A stretch of 64,000 nt of DNA from Vibrio penaeicida (lineage in GTDB: Bacteria > Pseudomonadota > Gammaproteobacteria > Enterobacterales > Vibrionaceae). The notes under the pieces were generated by a model. That model was given only the letters and a program-made list of their open reading frames with translations, did no database searches and was not told where the DNA came from. Location of the stretch: assembly GCF_002933855.1 (NCBI RefSeq), contig NZ_BFAQ01000044.1, positions 100,869 through 164,868 on the forward strand, read 5' to 3'. Below, in pieces: positions 8,637 to 16,917 of the stretch. Each line of letters opens with the position of its first letter. The first letter of the stretch is position 1. The position numbers and the translations under genes were made by a program.

Positions 8637-8671
8637 TTCAAAATTCAAAATTCAAAATTCAAAATTCAAAA
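8637..8671 (+). repeat. Five perfect tandem copies of the heptamer TTCAAAA
   Basis: The unit TTCAAAA repeats five times without error, between the stop of the binding-protein gene (8618) and the start of the beta-propeller gene (8682). The last unit runs into the ribosome-binding site AAAAGGATAGGAAT. Seven-base units change spacing when copies are gained or lost, so length variation could affect translation of the next gene. Confidence 0.9.
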
Positions 8672-8681
8672 GGATAGGAAT

Positions 8682-9671
8682 ATGAACCGTTATTTAATGC
8701 ACCTCCCTCTTTGCATGCTATGCACATTACCGTGGTTATCTATGGCTTCTTTTGCGTCAGAAGTTGCCTATGTTTCTAATGAAAAAGACGACTCGATCAG
8801 TTTGATTGATATGGGCAGCTTGAACGTACTCAAAACGATCCCCGTAGGCGATCGACCACGAGGTATTTTGCTGAGCAAAGACAAGACACAACTCTATATC
8901 TGTGCCAGTGAATCGGATACCGTTCAGATATTGGATTTAGCCACGCAAGACATCATCGGAGAACTGCCCTCTGGGGAGGACCCAGAGCAATTTGCTTTGC
9001 ATCCGAATGGCGACGTTTTGTATGTGGCCAATGAAGATGACGCCCTTCTTACTGTTATCGATATTCCATCAAAAAGCGTGATTACCCAAATTGATGTCGG
9101 CGTAGAACCAGAAGGTGTTGCTGTGAGCCCAGATGGTTCGACAGTTATCGTCACGTCTGAAACCTCAAACATGGCGCACTGGATAGATTCTAAAACGAAC
9201 CAAGTCGTTCATAATACGTTGGTTGATGAACGCCCAAGACACGCTGAATTTACCAAAAGTGGTGAAAGGCTTTGGATCAGTTCTGAAATTGGTGGCACCG
9301 TAAAAGTGATTGATACCCAATCAAGACAAGTGTTAAAAACGCTCAGCTTTAAACCGAAAGGCATTCATTCTCACAAAATTCAGCCAGTGGGTATTCAGCT
9401 TTCGAGCGATGGAAAATTTGCATTTGTTGCCCTTGGACCCGCAAACCATATCGCGATTGTTGATCAGCAATCTTTGGAAATTCTCGATTATCTTTTGGTT
9501 GGAAGACGTGTTTGGCACATGGCATTTAACGCGGCAGAAGACAAACTTCTTACTACAAATGGAGTCAGTGGCGATGTATCGATCATTGATGTCCCCAATC
9601 TAAAGGTTCTGAAATCCATCAAAGTTGGTCGCTACCCTTGGGGTGCCGTCATAAAAGAGACGCCACAATGA
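8682..9671 (+). CDS. Periplasmic YVTN-type beta-propeller protein, PQQ-catabolism associated
   Basis: A 329-residue secreted protein (signal peptide MNRYLMHLPLCMLCTLPWLSMASFAS) built of repeated propeller blades of the form VANEDDALLTVIDIPSKSVI...VGVEPEGVAVSPDG. This type regularly accompanies PQQ alcohol dehydrogenases and the ABC system of this island. The open frame extends 18 codons upstream through the heptamer repeat, but ATG 8682 has AGGATAGG at correct spacing and starts the signal peptide. The biochemical role is unknown; a binding or scaffold function is inference. Its stop overlaps the next start (ATGA). Confidence 0.85.
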   Translation: MNRYLMHLPLCMLCTLPWLSMASFASEVAYVSNEKDDSISLIDMGSLNVLKTIPVGDRPRGILLSKDKTQLYICASESDTVQILDLATQDIIGELPSGEDPEQFALHPNGDVLYVANEDDALLTVIDIPSKSVITQIDVGVEPEGVAVSPDGSTVIVTSETSNMAHWIDSKTNQVVHNTLVDERPRHAEFTKSGERLWISSEIGGTVKVIDTQSRQVLKTLSFKPKGIHSHKIQPVGIQLSSDGKFAFVALGPANHIAIVDQQSLEILDYLLVGRRVWHMAFNAAEDKLLTTNGVSGDVSIIDVPNLKVLKSIKVGRYPWGAVIKETPQ

Positions 9672-10399
9672 TTCCAGTTAGTGTTAAGAACCTAACGTTT
9701 CAACGTGGCAATAGAATCACGCTCAAAGATGTTTCTTTCGAACTCTCTAGTGGTATCACAATATTGCTTGGTCCTAATGGCTCTGGCAAAACCACCCTAT
9801 TTTCATTGCTTACTCGCCTTCTTCCTCAGCAGCAGGGTGAGATTTTGATGTTTGGCCAGTCTTTGATTGAACAGCCTCAGCAAAGTGCAAAGAATACAGG
9901 TGTGGTTTTTCAACAAAGTGCTTTGGATTTAGATTTAACCGGAGAACAAAACCTTTTTTATTACGGAGGGTTACGGGGATTAAGCAGAACAGAAACAGCC
10001 GCCGCTTTTTTACCTTTGGTCCAAGAATTTGGATTAGAGAACACCTTAAAAAACAAAGTAAGAGAACTGAATGGCGGGCACCGACGAAGATTGGAAATTG
10101 TTCGGGCTATGTTGCACTCTCCACGTCTACTGCTTTTAGACGAACCAAGCTCTGGGTTAGACCCCGAAGTAAGAAAAGTGCTCGTACGTTTAATACGAAA
10201 AACGGCCTCACAAAGTGGAGCATGCGTGCTTTGGGCAACGCACCTGATTGATGAAGTAGAGCCCGACGATAACGTATTGATGCTATTAAAGGGAAACTTG
10301 GTAGAGCAAGGCAGCGTTAGCCAACTGTGCCAGAAATTCCGCTGTGATTCTGTTCAGCAGTTGTATCAAACGTGCCTAGGGTCTGTTGAACCCAAGTAA
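9668..10399 (+). CDS. ABC transporter ATP-binding protein (exa/ped-type alcohol-associated ABC system)
   Basis: A 243-residue ATPase with Walker A GPNGSGKT, Q-loop VVFQQS, signature LNGGHRRRLEI, Walker B LLLLDEPSSGLD and H-loop WATH. The signature has the degenerate NGG form common in ABC-2 exporter ATPases. The start at 9668 overlaps the previous stop as ATGA, which indicates translational coupling; the frame is open ten codons further upstream but that start would lie inside the propeller gene. It pairs with the ABC-2 permease at 10409. Confidence 0.92.
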   Translation: MIPVSVKNLTFQRGNRITLKDVSFELSSGITILLGPNGSGKTTLFSLLTRLLPQQQGEILMFGQSLIEQPQQSAKNTGVVFQQSALDLDLTGEQNLFYYGGLRGLSRTETAAAFLPLVQEFGLENTLKNKVRELNGGHRRRLEIVRAMLHSPRLLLLDEPSSGLDPEVRKVLVRLIRKTASQSGACVLWATHLIDEVEPDDNVLMLLKGNLVEQGSVSQLCQKFRCDSVQQLYQTCLGSVEPK

Positions 10400-10408
10400 G
10401 GATACAAC

Positions 10409-11179
10409 GTGAACTATTGGTTTGGTTTTTCTAGCATTGTATATCGAGAATTTTTAAAGTTTACTCAGCAAAAAACGCGCTTCGCCAGCAGCTTAGTGCG
10501 TCCCCTGCTCTGGTTAGTCGTATTTGCTGCTGGTTTTAGAGCCGCATTAGGGATTTCGATAATAGAGCCGTACGCCACGTACATAAATTATGAAGAGTAC
10601 ATATTGCCGGGGCTGTGCGCGATGGTGTTACTTTTCAATAGTATGCAAAGCGCACTCTCCATCGTGTATGACCGAGAAATGGGTTCGATAAAACTGCTTC
10701 TGACTAGCCCGCTCCCACGCTGGTTTCTTATCTTATCTAAGCAAATTGCCAGTTCGTTAGTTTCATTACTTCAGGTTTATGCCTTCTTAGGTATTGCTTA
10801 TTTATATGGGATTGAGCCACCAACCGTGGGTTTCTTCTACGCGTTACCTGCTTGCTTCATAACGGCGATGATGCTCTCGGGTCTCGGCATCGTAATCGCA
10901 TCCTACATTCATCAGTTAGAAAACTTCGCTGGGGTAATGAACTTCGTCATTTTCCCTATGTTTTTTATGTCGTCAGCCCTTTATCCTTTATGGAAAATGC
11001 AGGAATCCAGTGAATGGTTATACCAAATCTGCCGCTTTAACCCATTTACCTATTGTGTCGAGCTGATTCGGTACGCTCTCTATTCCCAATTTAATCAAAT
11101 GGGAACAATAATAGTGGTGACTCTTGCTCTATTATTTTCTTTATTAGCTTCCTCTCAATTTAATTTAAAAAAACAGTAG
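10409..11179 (+). CDS. ABC-2 type permease (PedC-like)
   Basis: A 256-residue integral membrane protein with about six transmembrane segments and the ABC-2 permease pattern (VYDREMGSIKLLLTSPLPRW between TM2 and TM3; a final NPFTYCVELIRYALY before the last TM). It starts nine bases after the ATPase stop with AAGGATACA in front. With the ATPase it forms a probable exporter; in Pseudomonas ped clusters the equivalent genes accompany phenylethanol and other alcohol degradation. Last gene of the plus-strand block. Confidence 0.88.
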   Translation: MNYWFGFSSIVYREFLKFTQQKTRFASSLVRPLLWLVVFAAGFRAALGISIIEPYATYINYEEYILPGLCAMVLLFNSMQSALSIVYDREMGSIKLLLTSPLPRWFLILSKQIASSLVSLLQVYAFLGIAYLYGIEPPTVGFFYALPACFITAMMLSGLGIVIASYIHQLENFAGVMNFVIFPMFFMSSALYPLWKMQESSEWLYQICRFNPFTYCVELIRYALYSQFNQMGTIIVVTLALLFSLLASSQFNLKKQ

Positions 11180-11851
11180 CCACGAGTTTTTATTATGATA
11201 TAACATACCAATATTAAAAATAATTAAATCTACCTTGGTTCAAAAATTACGTAATATTAGTAATCTCAATTTCAAAACCATAGCACTGTAATCAAAATTC
11301 ACAGATCAATGTTAAATATTCTCTTTTCTTATTTACGAAACTTCTTTTAATTACTTGTCAGTAATTGATAAATAAGCTCATTGCATAAACAATTAAACTA
11401 ATCTTTTGTTTCAATCTCATTTCAACGGTAGATTTATTATAGCTTGCCGATAAGCTTTAGATTGTTTAGCGTTTAGACACCAAGCTCAGAATAATATTCT
11501 ATCGATGCCTTTTTTGAAGCAACACCACACTTTATACTGATTATTTATTTTACAAAAAGTGTGAAAACTAGAATTTTTATGCATTTAGACAAGGTGAAAT
11601 GCAAGCTTTTGATTTTCATTGCATTTCAATCCACTTTCACACTTTATTTATTTTCTCTGTGAAAGATTATAATTATATTTGATATGCCTATTTTTCAATT
11701 ACTACCATGGGTTGTTTTCCCTATATCCGAAAAACCTAGTAAGTGTGCAGCGCTCATCGCACTTTAAGTTAGATAAAGGCGTTATTTAGAAAAATAGCTT
11801 TCTGGATATAGAAATGGAAATACTCAAAGTCAACTTCAAAGGAAATGAATA
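11180..11851. other. 672-base AT-rich intergenic region without a gene
   Basis: No open frame with coding character on either strand. It holds the 3' end of the permease transcript, a nested inverted repeat (11556-11645) and the promoter region of the aminopeptidase gene. No clear terminator with a T run was found after the permease. Confidence 0.7.
11556..11645. repeat. Nested inverted repeat upstream of the aminopeptidase gene
   Basis: Outer arms AAAGTGTGAAA (11556-11566) and TTTCACACTTT (11635-11645) are perfect 11-base complements; inner arms GAAATGCAA (11596-11604) and TTGCATTTC (11619-11627) are perfect 9-base complements. It sits about 200 bases before the ATG at 11852. It could form a long RNA hairpin or hold paired protein-binding sites. 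Confidence 0.6.
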
Positions 11852-13633
11852 ATGAAAATGGCGAACACTAAATTATCTTTGATCGCGATCTCGGTCGCTT
11901 CAGTCATGCTCTCTGGCTGTACTCCTGAATTATACGCAAAATATGTCAGCGACCAGATAGAGAAAGACGCGGTAGTAAAGCATCTCGATAAATTAGAAAA
12001 GCGTGCGGTGCCCACTCCGGATGGTAGCGCTCTTACTCGTGCTGCAGGCACAAAAGGCTATAAACGTTCACTAAAATATATCGCTAAGAAATTAAGAAAA
12101 GCCGGATATAAGGTGACTAAGCAAGGGTTTGATTTTAGGAGCTGGCAAGAATTACCAAACACCTCTGTTATGGTTGATGGTAAAACTCTACTCTCAACTA
12201 AAGATGCGGGAGAAGGCGAAGTCGCTGATTACGCAACCATGTCATACTCCGGATCATCGAATGGGACAGTTGACGGTAACATCGTTTTTGTCACACCTGA
12301 CTTCCGTTTTGATCAACCAGACTATGATGATACTGATGGCTGTGAGGCGACAGACTTTGATGGTAAAGATGTCACTGGCAAAGTGGCGGTGATTCAACGT
12401 GGTGGTTGCTCGTTCAACGCGAAAGCGACAAATGCTCAAGCAGCCGGAGCTACTGGTGTGATCATCTTTAACCAAGGTAACTCAGAAGGACGTAAAGGTG
12501 TCGTAGGAGGTACGTTAAGCCGCGACAGCACCGTCACTATCCCGACATTTGGTTTGCGTTATGACCTAGGTAAACAATGGTTCGACGAACTTGGTAATGG
12601 TGCGATCAACGCTTCGTTAAATGTTACCGTCATGAACAGAATCGTGAAAACACATAACTTGATTGCAGAAACTCGCCGTGGCGATGATGATCAGGTTGTT
12701 ATGCTAGGTGCTCACTTAGATTCCGTTCCTGAAGGCCCAGGCATCAACGATAATGGCTCTGGTTCCGCAGGCTTACTTGAGTACGCAATAACCCTTGCCG
12801 ACACTGGCATCAAGCCAAAAAACAAAATCCGCTTTGCGTGGTGGGCAGCGGAAGAAGCTGGATTAATCGGTTCAAACTACTACACCGAAGAACTGTTCAA
12901 ACCTATTCTTGATGAAGCACGTAAGCAAATCATGGAAGAACTAGGCATTGAAGATCCAGCCGATCTTACCGAAGAACAAAATAAACTGGTTGAAGCTCGT
13001 TACAACGAAATGAATAACGTGAAGCTGTATCTAAACTTCGACATGATCGGCTCGCCTAACTACATTTACGGTGTTATGGATGGCGATTTGTCGGACACGA
13101 AAGACAGCCCAGATAACGCATATACTGGCGATTTCGAACCGCCATTTGGCACATCAGACATTGAAACTCAGTTTATCAATTTCTTTGGTGACAATGGCGA
13201 GACAACTGTCCCTCAAGCTCTTTCTAAACGTTCTGATTACGCAGGCTTTGCAGATTGGGGAGTCGCATTCGGCGGGTTATTTACTGGTGCAGAGAAACTT
13301 AAGTCGGCAGAAGAAGTCGGTGAATTTGGTGGCGATATCGATGTCGCATACGACAAGTGTTATCACCGAGCTTGTGACGATTCAACTAACGTCAGTCACA
13401 AAGCACTGTTCATGAACACCAAAGCTCTGACCTATGTCACTACTTACTATGCGATGAGTGAAGACTTATTCCCAGAGCCTGCTGAACCTAAAGCATCAGC
13501 ACGACAAGCTCGTAGCTTCTCAGTGGCATCAACTCCAAAAGAAACATTGCGAATTGGTGAACGTCTGAAAGCAGCAGACAGCGTATCTGACCACGATCAC
13601 TTCCACGGTGATTTCGACCAAGACTTCGAATAA
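11852..13633 (+). CDS. M28-family aminopeptidase lipoprotein with PA domain
   Basis: A 593-residue exported zinc peptidase. A lipoprotein signal ends at the lipobox LSGC (Cys23). A protease-associated domain occupies roughly residues 135-245 (GKVAVIQRGGCSFNAKATNAQ). The M28 catalytic domain follows: His288 and Asp290 in GAHLDS, bridging Asp300 in INDNGSGSAG, the Glu pair in WWAAEEAGL (near 334), and NFDMIG; a later His in CYHRACDD completes the zinc site. The family removes N-terminal residues from peptides, here at the cell surface or outside. An acidic, His-rich tail (DHDHFHGDFDQDFE) ends the protein. The gene stands alone, with its own terminator. Confidence 0.93.
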   Translation: MKMANTKLSLIAISVASVMLSGCTPELYAKYVSDQIEKDAVVKHLDKLEKRAVPTPDGSALTRAAGTKGYKRSLKYIAKKLRKAGYKVTKQGFDFRSWQELPNTSVMVDGKTLLSTKDAGEGEVADYATMSYSGSSNGTVDGNIVFVTPDFRFDQPDYDDTDGCEATDFDGKDVTGKVAVIQRGGCSFNAKATNAQAAGATGVIIFNQGNSEGRKGVVGGTLSRDSTVTIPTFGLRYDLGKQWFDELGNGAINASLNVTVMNRIVKTHNLIAETRRGDDDQVVMLGAHLDSVPEGPGINDNGSGSAGLLEYAITLADTGIKPKNKIRFAWWAAEEAGLIGSNYYTEELFKPILDEARKQIMEELGIEDPADLTEEQNKLVEARYNEMNNVKLYLNFDMIGSPNYIYGVMDGDLSDTKDSPDNAYTGDFEPPFGTSDIETQFINFFGDNGETTVPQALSKRSDYAGFADWGVAFGGLFTGAEKLKSAEEVGEFGGDIDVAYDKCYHRACDDSTNVSHKALFMNTKALTYVTTYYAMSEDLFPEPAEPKASARQARSFSVASTPKETLRIGERLKAADSVSDHDHFHGDFDQDFE

Positions 13634-13642
13634 CGCGCTCTG

Positions 13643-13676
13643 AATCCCAGCCATTTTATTGGCTGGGATTGTTTTG
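13643..13676 (+). terminator. Terminator after the aminopeptidase gene
   Basis: AATCCCAGCCA (13643-13653) pairs with TGGCTGGGATT (13660-13670) and is followed by GTTTTG. It starts 10 bases after the stop. Confidence 0.8.
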
Positions 13677-13816
13677 CTTATTCTAGCGTCTAAGCCCGCT
13701 CTCTTTTGGAGGTTTGGGGATTTAAGGAGTTAAGGTCGATTTATCTTACAGGAAGGTTTATGCATCAATTGTGAGCCCTTATGATGTAAACGCCACTTAA
13801 CTCTTATTGATAATCT

Positions 13817-13863
13817 TGTGGAAAAATGCGTGCTACGACGTATTTTTTTGAAGGTTTTCCACA
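13817..13863. other. Inverted pair of near-consensus DnaA boxes
   Basis: TGTGGAAAA (13817-13825) and TTTTCCACA (13855-13863) each differ from the DnaA box TTATCCACA (or its complement) at one base and face each other over 29 bases. Confidence 0.4.
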
Positions 13864-14253
13864 AGCCCAAAACCCACCAACCCAGTTAAAACAAGACACC
13901 TTCATTGTATTGGTCATTTCTACACCACCAAATTTACGTGTAAAACTATCGGCTAATCTACTTGGAATTGAGAGGGTGATTGATAAAGATTCAGTGCAAC
14001 AAGACAAAGATTAAACAACAAAATCCGAAGGTATTTACAGATATCTAAAAAAGATTAAAAATCATTTATAATCAACAGTTAAGGATTGTTCACTTACTTA
14101 TTCCACATCTTAATCTATACAGATTCCATCAACGACTTTCCTAAAGGTCATTACGCGTGCAGAGTGCATTCATTTACCCTATTTGCACGAACTTACGCTC
14201 TCGAAAACCAAAATCATAGAAATATCATACGCTGGTAACGAGTGTTAACTGAG

Positions 14254-14276
14254 TTATCCACAGAAAATGTGGATAA
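14254..14276. other. Inverted pair of perfect DnaA boxes
   Basis: TTATCCACA (14254-14262) and TGTGGATAA (14268-14276) are perfect consensus DnaA boxes in inverted orientation with a 5-base spacer GAAAA. The pair also makes a 9-bp stem, so a hairpin function is the alternative. Confidence 0.6.
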
Positions 14277-14400
14277 CATTTTGAATACGTTGCCAGATCA
14301 CAAAACAGTAATAAAAAAACATGGTATTCAGATTTTTTACTACTGTCATTAAAGTGAAAACTGTATGAGCCATATTCCATAGCAGTAAACTGAAATGGTT

Positions 14401-14456
14401 TTATACCCAAGTGACGTCAATGTGTTTGGCTCAACGGGAAGTTACTTGGGTATAAG
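14401..14456. repeat. Dispersed palindromic repeat, copy A
   Basis: Arms TTATACCCAAGTGAC (14401-14415) and GTTACTTGGGTATAA (14441-14455) match at 14 of 15 positions. The inner part (GTCAATGTGTTTGGCTCAACG) matches copies at 14847-14884 and, in reverse, 37287-37320, with a loose consensus ATACYCAAGTRRC then CAA..TG.T.GG.TCAACG. Confidence 0.7.
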
Positions 14457-14846
14457 ATACAAGGATTGAACTTGGCATATGGAAATTCAAAATCATCTGG
14501 CTAGACCATCAGTAAAAAGTAATTTGGGCTCAGAGCCCTCTATTGATAACAAAAATTGGCTTAAAGAGCCCGTAAAAGCGATTGTCAAACCAGCTTTGCG
14601 CGTTAATCCCGAAGAAGGGGTTGCAACAGGCTTTGTTGGCAGCCCAACAGAAACAATTGCTGGCGTCATGACGCCGGAAAGTATTGTCTGGTACTAGAAC
14701 CACAGCAATATAAAATCTAACTGCAGTTGATTTGCTATCTATAATCTGGCGTTTCCTTGGTAACACCAGAGGTCAAGGGCTCCTCAGAGAGCTCTCCTTT
14801 TCGCTCGTTGCTAACCCTACCAAATTTGAACAATACTGATTCTTCC

Positions 14847-14884
14847 ATATACTCAAGTAGCCGTAAGATGCTTGGTTCAGCGGC
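14847..14884. repeat. Dispersed repeat, copy B
   Basis: ATATACTCAAGTAGC followed by AAGATGCTTGGTTCAGCGG matches copy A (same orientation) and copy C (reverse) base for base over most of its length. Only one arm is recognisable. Confidence 0.6.
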
Positions 14885-15083
14885 TTCTCTACCAAGGAAT
14901 AGCTAACAGGCTTTCAGGCATCAGTTCAGTCGGAACAAACTGTCTGACTAGCAAAACAAGCACAAAGAATGTGTCTACATTGCGACCAATTTGATTCAAC
15001 CTAACAGATCTTTATTCCCGTGGTTGTACATGCCTAAACAGCGTTTTAAGGTGAGAACAGATTAAACGCTAAGAGGTAGTTCC

Positions 15084-15326
15084 ATGAAATACACACAAGA
15101 TCATCTCGACGAATTGAACCTTCTTCTTCAATTCGATATCAGTAGCTCAGCCACTGGCATTAAAGTTCATCAAGACGCATCAGAGTCGGTACAAGGAGCG
15201 GTCCAGCGATTGTTTGAGAAAGGTCTATGTACACAAGCCGATGGTGGCTATTTAACGGATGAAGGTATCGAAGTGGCTGAACACGCCGACAAAGTCCTTC
15301 GCGTTTTAAGCACTGCAGGTGCTTAA
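15084..15326 (+). CDS. Small conserved protein of the TIGR02647 family
   Basis: An 80-residue protein (MKYTQDHLDELNLLLQFDIS) with AGAGGTAG before the ATG. It resembles the short TIGR02647-type proteins of gammaproteobacteria, probably helical with a winged-helix-like C-terminal half (GGYLTDEGIEVAEHADKVL). Function unknown. It ends two bases before the next start, so it is co-transcribed with the epimerase-like gene. Confidence 0.8.
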   Translation: MKYTQDHLDELNLLLQFDISSSATGIKVHQDASESVQGAVQRLFEKGLCTQADGGYLTDEGIEVAEHADKVLRVLSTAGA

Positions 15327-15328
15327 AC

Positions 15329-16168
15329 ATGAGAAAAATCGCCATTGTAGGCGCAGGCTGGCTAGGACTTCCCCTAGCCAAATTGCTGAAAGAAGCCGGT
15401 CACGAGGTTATTGCAAGTAAAACAACCCTTGAGGGTTGTGAGCAACTTAAACAAGAAGGCATTGAAGCGTTTCTGTTCCGTTTGTCTGAAAATGAACAGG
15501 AATGCGCTAACCAGCTCACCCAACACTTGAAAAGCCATGCCGTTGACGTTTTGATAGGCGCATTTCCACCTGGTTTTCGCAAAGGAAACGGTCAGCATTA
15601 TTTGAATTACTGGCAAGCAATGGCTAAAGCCGCAACCGACGCCGGTGTTAAGAAAATAATAAAAGTCAGCTCCACGACAGTTTACCCTGAACAAGCGAGC
15701 AAAATGGATGAAACACGCGCGTCACTATCTATCGCTTTAGAAAATAATTCATTTTCTGAAAAAGCTGTCATCATGTTGAAAGCTGAGCAAGTCATTATCG
15801 ATTCTGGCTTGGACTACGTTGTGGTTCGATGCAGTGGGTTAGTTGGCGCAGACAGACACCCATCCCGGTTTGCCGCTAGGCTGAAATCGGTCAGTTCTTC
15901 TGCTCCCGCAAATATGCTGCACCAGGATGATGCTGTAGGCGTCGTCGCTTTCGCTGTGACCAATCTCCAAAATACCGTTGTCAACGCAACCAGCCCGTCA
16001 ACCGTGAGTAAAGCGGAATACTATCAACGAGCCATTGAATCCGTGAGTTCAGATAGTGTCCTTTCATTACCACCCGTGGTAGACCAACCCGGTAAAATGA
16101 TCGTGACGGACAAACTGATTTCTTTGGGCTATCAGTACCTCTATCCGAGTACTTTAGACGCGCTATAG
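15329..16168 (+). CDS. NAD(P)-binding sugar-nucleotide epimerase-like protein (extended SDR, YeeZ-like)
   Basis: A 279-residue Rossmann protein with N-terminal dinucleotide motif GAGWLG (residues 7-12), an HAVDVLIGAFPPG strand and VKKIIKVSSTTVYP, as in atypical extended SDRs. The YxxxK pair is not conserved in the usual form (SFSEKA follows), as in the YeeZ-like branch. Two-base gap to the upstream small gene and eight bases to the YdcF gene give a three-gene operon. Substrate unknown. Confidence 0.85.
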   Translation: MRKIAIVGAGWLGLPLAKLLKEAGHEVIASKTTLEGCEQLKQEGIEAFLFRLSENEQECANQLTQHLKSHAVDVLIGAFPPGFRKGNGQHYLNYWQAMAKAATDAGVKKIIKVSSTTVYPEQASKMDETRASLSIALENNSFSEKAVIMLKAEQVIIDSGLDYVVVRCSGLVGADRHPSRFAARLKSVSSSAPANMLHQDDAVGVVAFAVTNLQNTVVNATSPSTVSKAEYYQRAIESVSSDSVLSLPPVVDQPGKMIVTDKLISLGYQYLYPSTLDAL

Positions 16169-16176
16169 GAGAGTTT

Positions 16177-16815
16177 ATGGCAACCCGGTTATATCAAGAC
16201 ATAGAAACTGTTTGGTATTACATGCAAATGCACCAACGTATTGAAAATGCAGATTGCATATTTTGTATGTGTAGCAATGATGAAAGAGTGGCGGAATACG
16301 CCGCTAGCCTCTATTTAAAAGGCATCGCTCCAAAATTGGTGTTTTCCGGTGCACAAGGTCGTCTAACTGAAGGCTTGTTTGACCTAAGTGAAGCGGAACA
16401 TTTTGCAGAAATCGCCAAGCAAATGGGCGTTCCCTCCGAACATATATTGCTAGAAACACACGCGACCAATTCAGGTGAGAATGTGGTCTTTACTGCTAAC
16501 TTGTTTAGAGAAATTGATTTTTCCCCAGACCGGGTTTTATTGGTTCAAAAGCCTTACATGGAAAGGCGCGCATACGCCACGTTCAAAAAACAATGGAACT
16601 TGCCATACGTAGAGGTGAATGTCACATCGTCTGGAGGTAAGTTTTCAGACTACTTTACAGATACGATACCCTCCAATTTAGTTATCGAAACCATGCTCGG
16701 AGATTTTGAGCGTTTGCAAACTTACCCTGAAAAGGGATACCAGATCGAACAAGACATCCCAGATGGGGTGATGCTTGCGTATAAAAATATAAAAGCGCGA
16801 CCTTCTTTTTCTTAA
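16177..16815 (+). CDS. YdcF/DUF218 family protein
   Basis: A 212-residue protein with the DUF218 pattern: ADCIFCMCSNDERVAEYAASLY, APKLVFSGAQGRLT, an acidic ETHATNSGENVVFT and RVLLVQKPYMERRAYATF. E. coli YdcF binds S-adenosylmethionine and relatives act in envelope polysaccharide metabolism; which applies here is unknown. Translated from ATG 16177 with GGAG before it; last gene of the small operon starting at 15084. Confidence 0.88.
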   Translation: MATRLYQDIETVWYYMQMHQRIENADCIFCMCSNDERVAEYAASLYLKGIAPKLVFSGAQGRLTEGLFDLSEAEHFAEIAKQMGVPSEHILLETHATNSGENVVFTANLFREIDFSPDRVLLVQKPYMERRAYATFKKQWNLPYVEVNVTSSGGKFSDYFTDTIPSNLVIETMLGDFERLQTYPEKGYQIEQDIPDGVMLAYKNIKARPSFS

Positions 16816-16837
16816 TGCAAAAGTGATAATCACAATT

Positions 16838-16867
16838 CTGCCCAAACCTCGTTTGAGGTTTGGGCAG
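16838..16867. terminator. Strong hairpin, probable terminator after the ydcF-like gene
   Basis: CTGCCCAAACCTC and GAGGTTTGGGCAG are perfect 13-base arms around GTTT, 23 bases after the stop. No T run follows, so termination may be partial or factor-dependent. Confidence 0.6.
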
Positions 16868-16917
16868 AGTATAAAAGAAGTGAAGTCATACAGAAGGCGC
16901 ATAGCAGGAGAAATTTA

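Larger units (their letters stand above)
13677..15083. other. 1.4 kb gene-poor region with DnaA-box-like sites and repeats
   Basis: Only short overlapping frames on both strands occur here and none looks coding. The region contains two pairs of inverted DnaA-box-like sequences (13817-13863 and 14254-14276), an AT-rich block around 14030-14090 between them, and two members of a dispersed repeat (14401-14456, 14847-14884). A promoter for the gene at 15084 must lie near the right end. Confidence 0.6.

Noticed and set aside
13804..14014. Overlapping 62- and 67-codon frames around the DnaA-like boxes
   Set aside because: No coding character or homology recalled; both overlap the same stretch in opposite directions.
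13817..14276. Chromosomal replication origin
   Set aside because: Vibrio oriC1 lies by mnmG/rsmG and oriC2 by rctB; none of these genes is here. The boxes are kept as a finding, not as an origin.
14479..14766. Short frames on both strands in the gene-poor region (72 and 78 codons)
   Set aside because: They overlap each other on opposite strands, have no good ribosome site, and show no recognisable pattern, so neither was called a gene.
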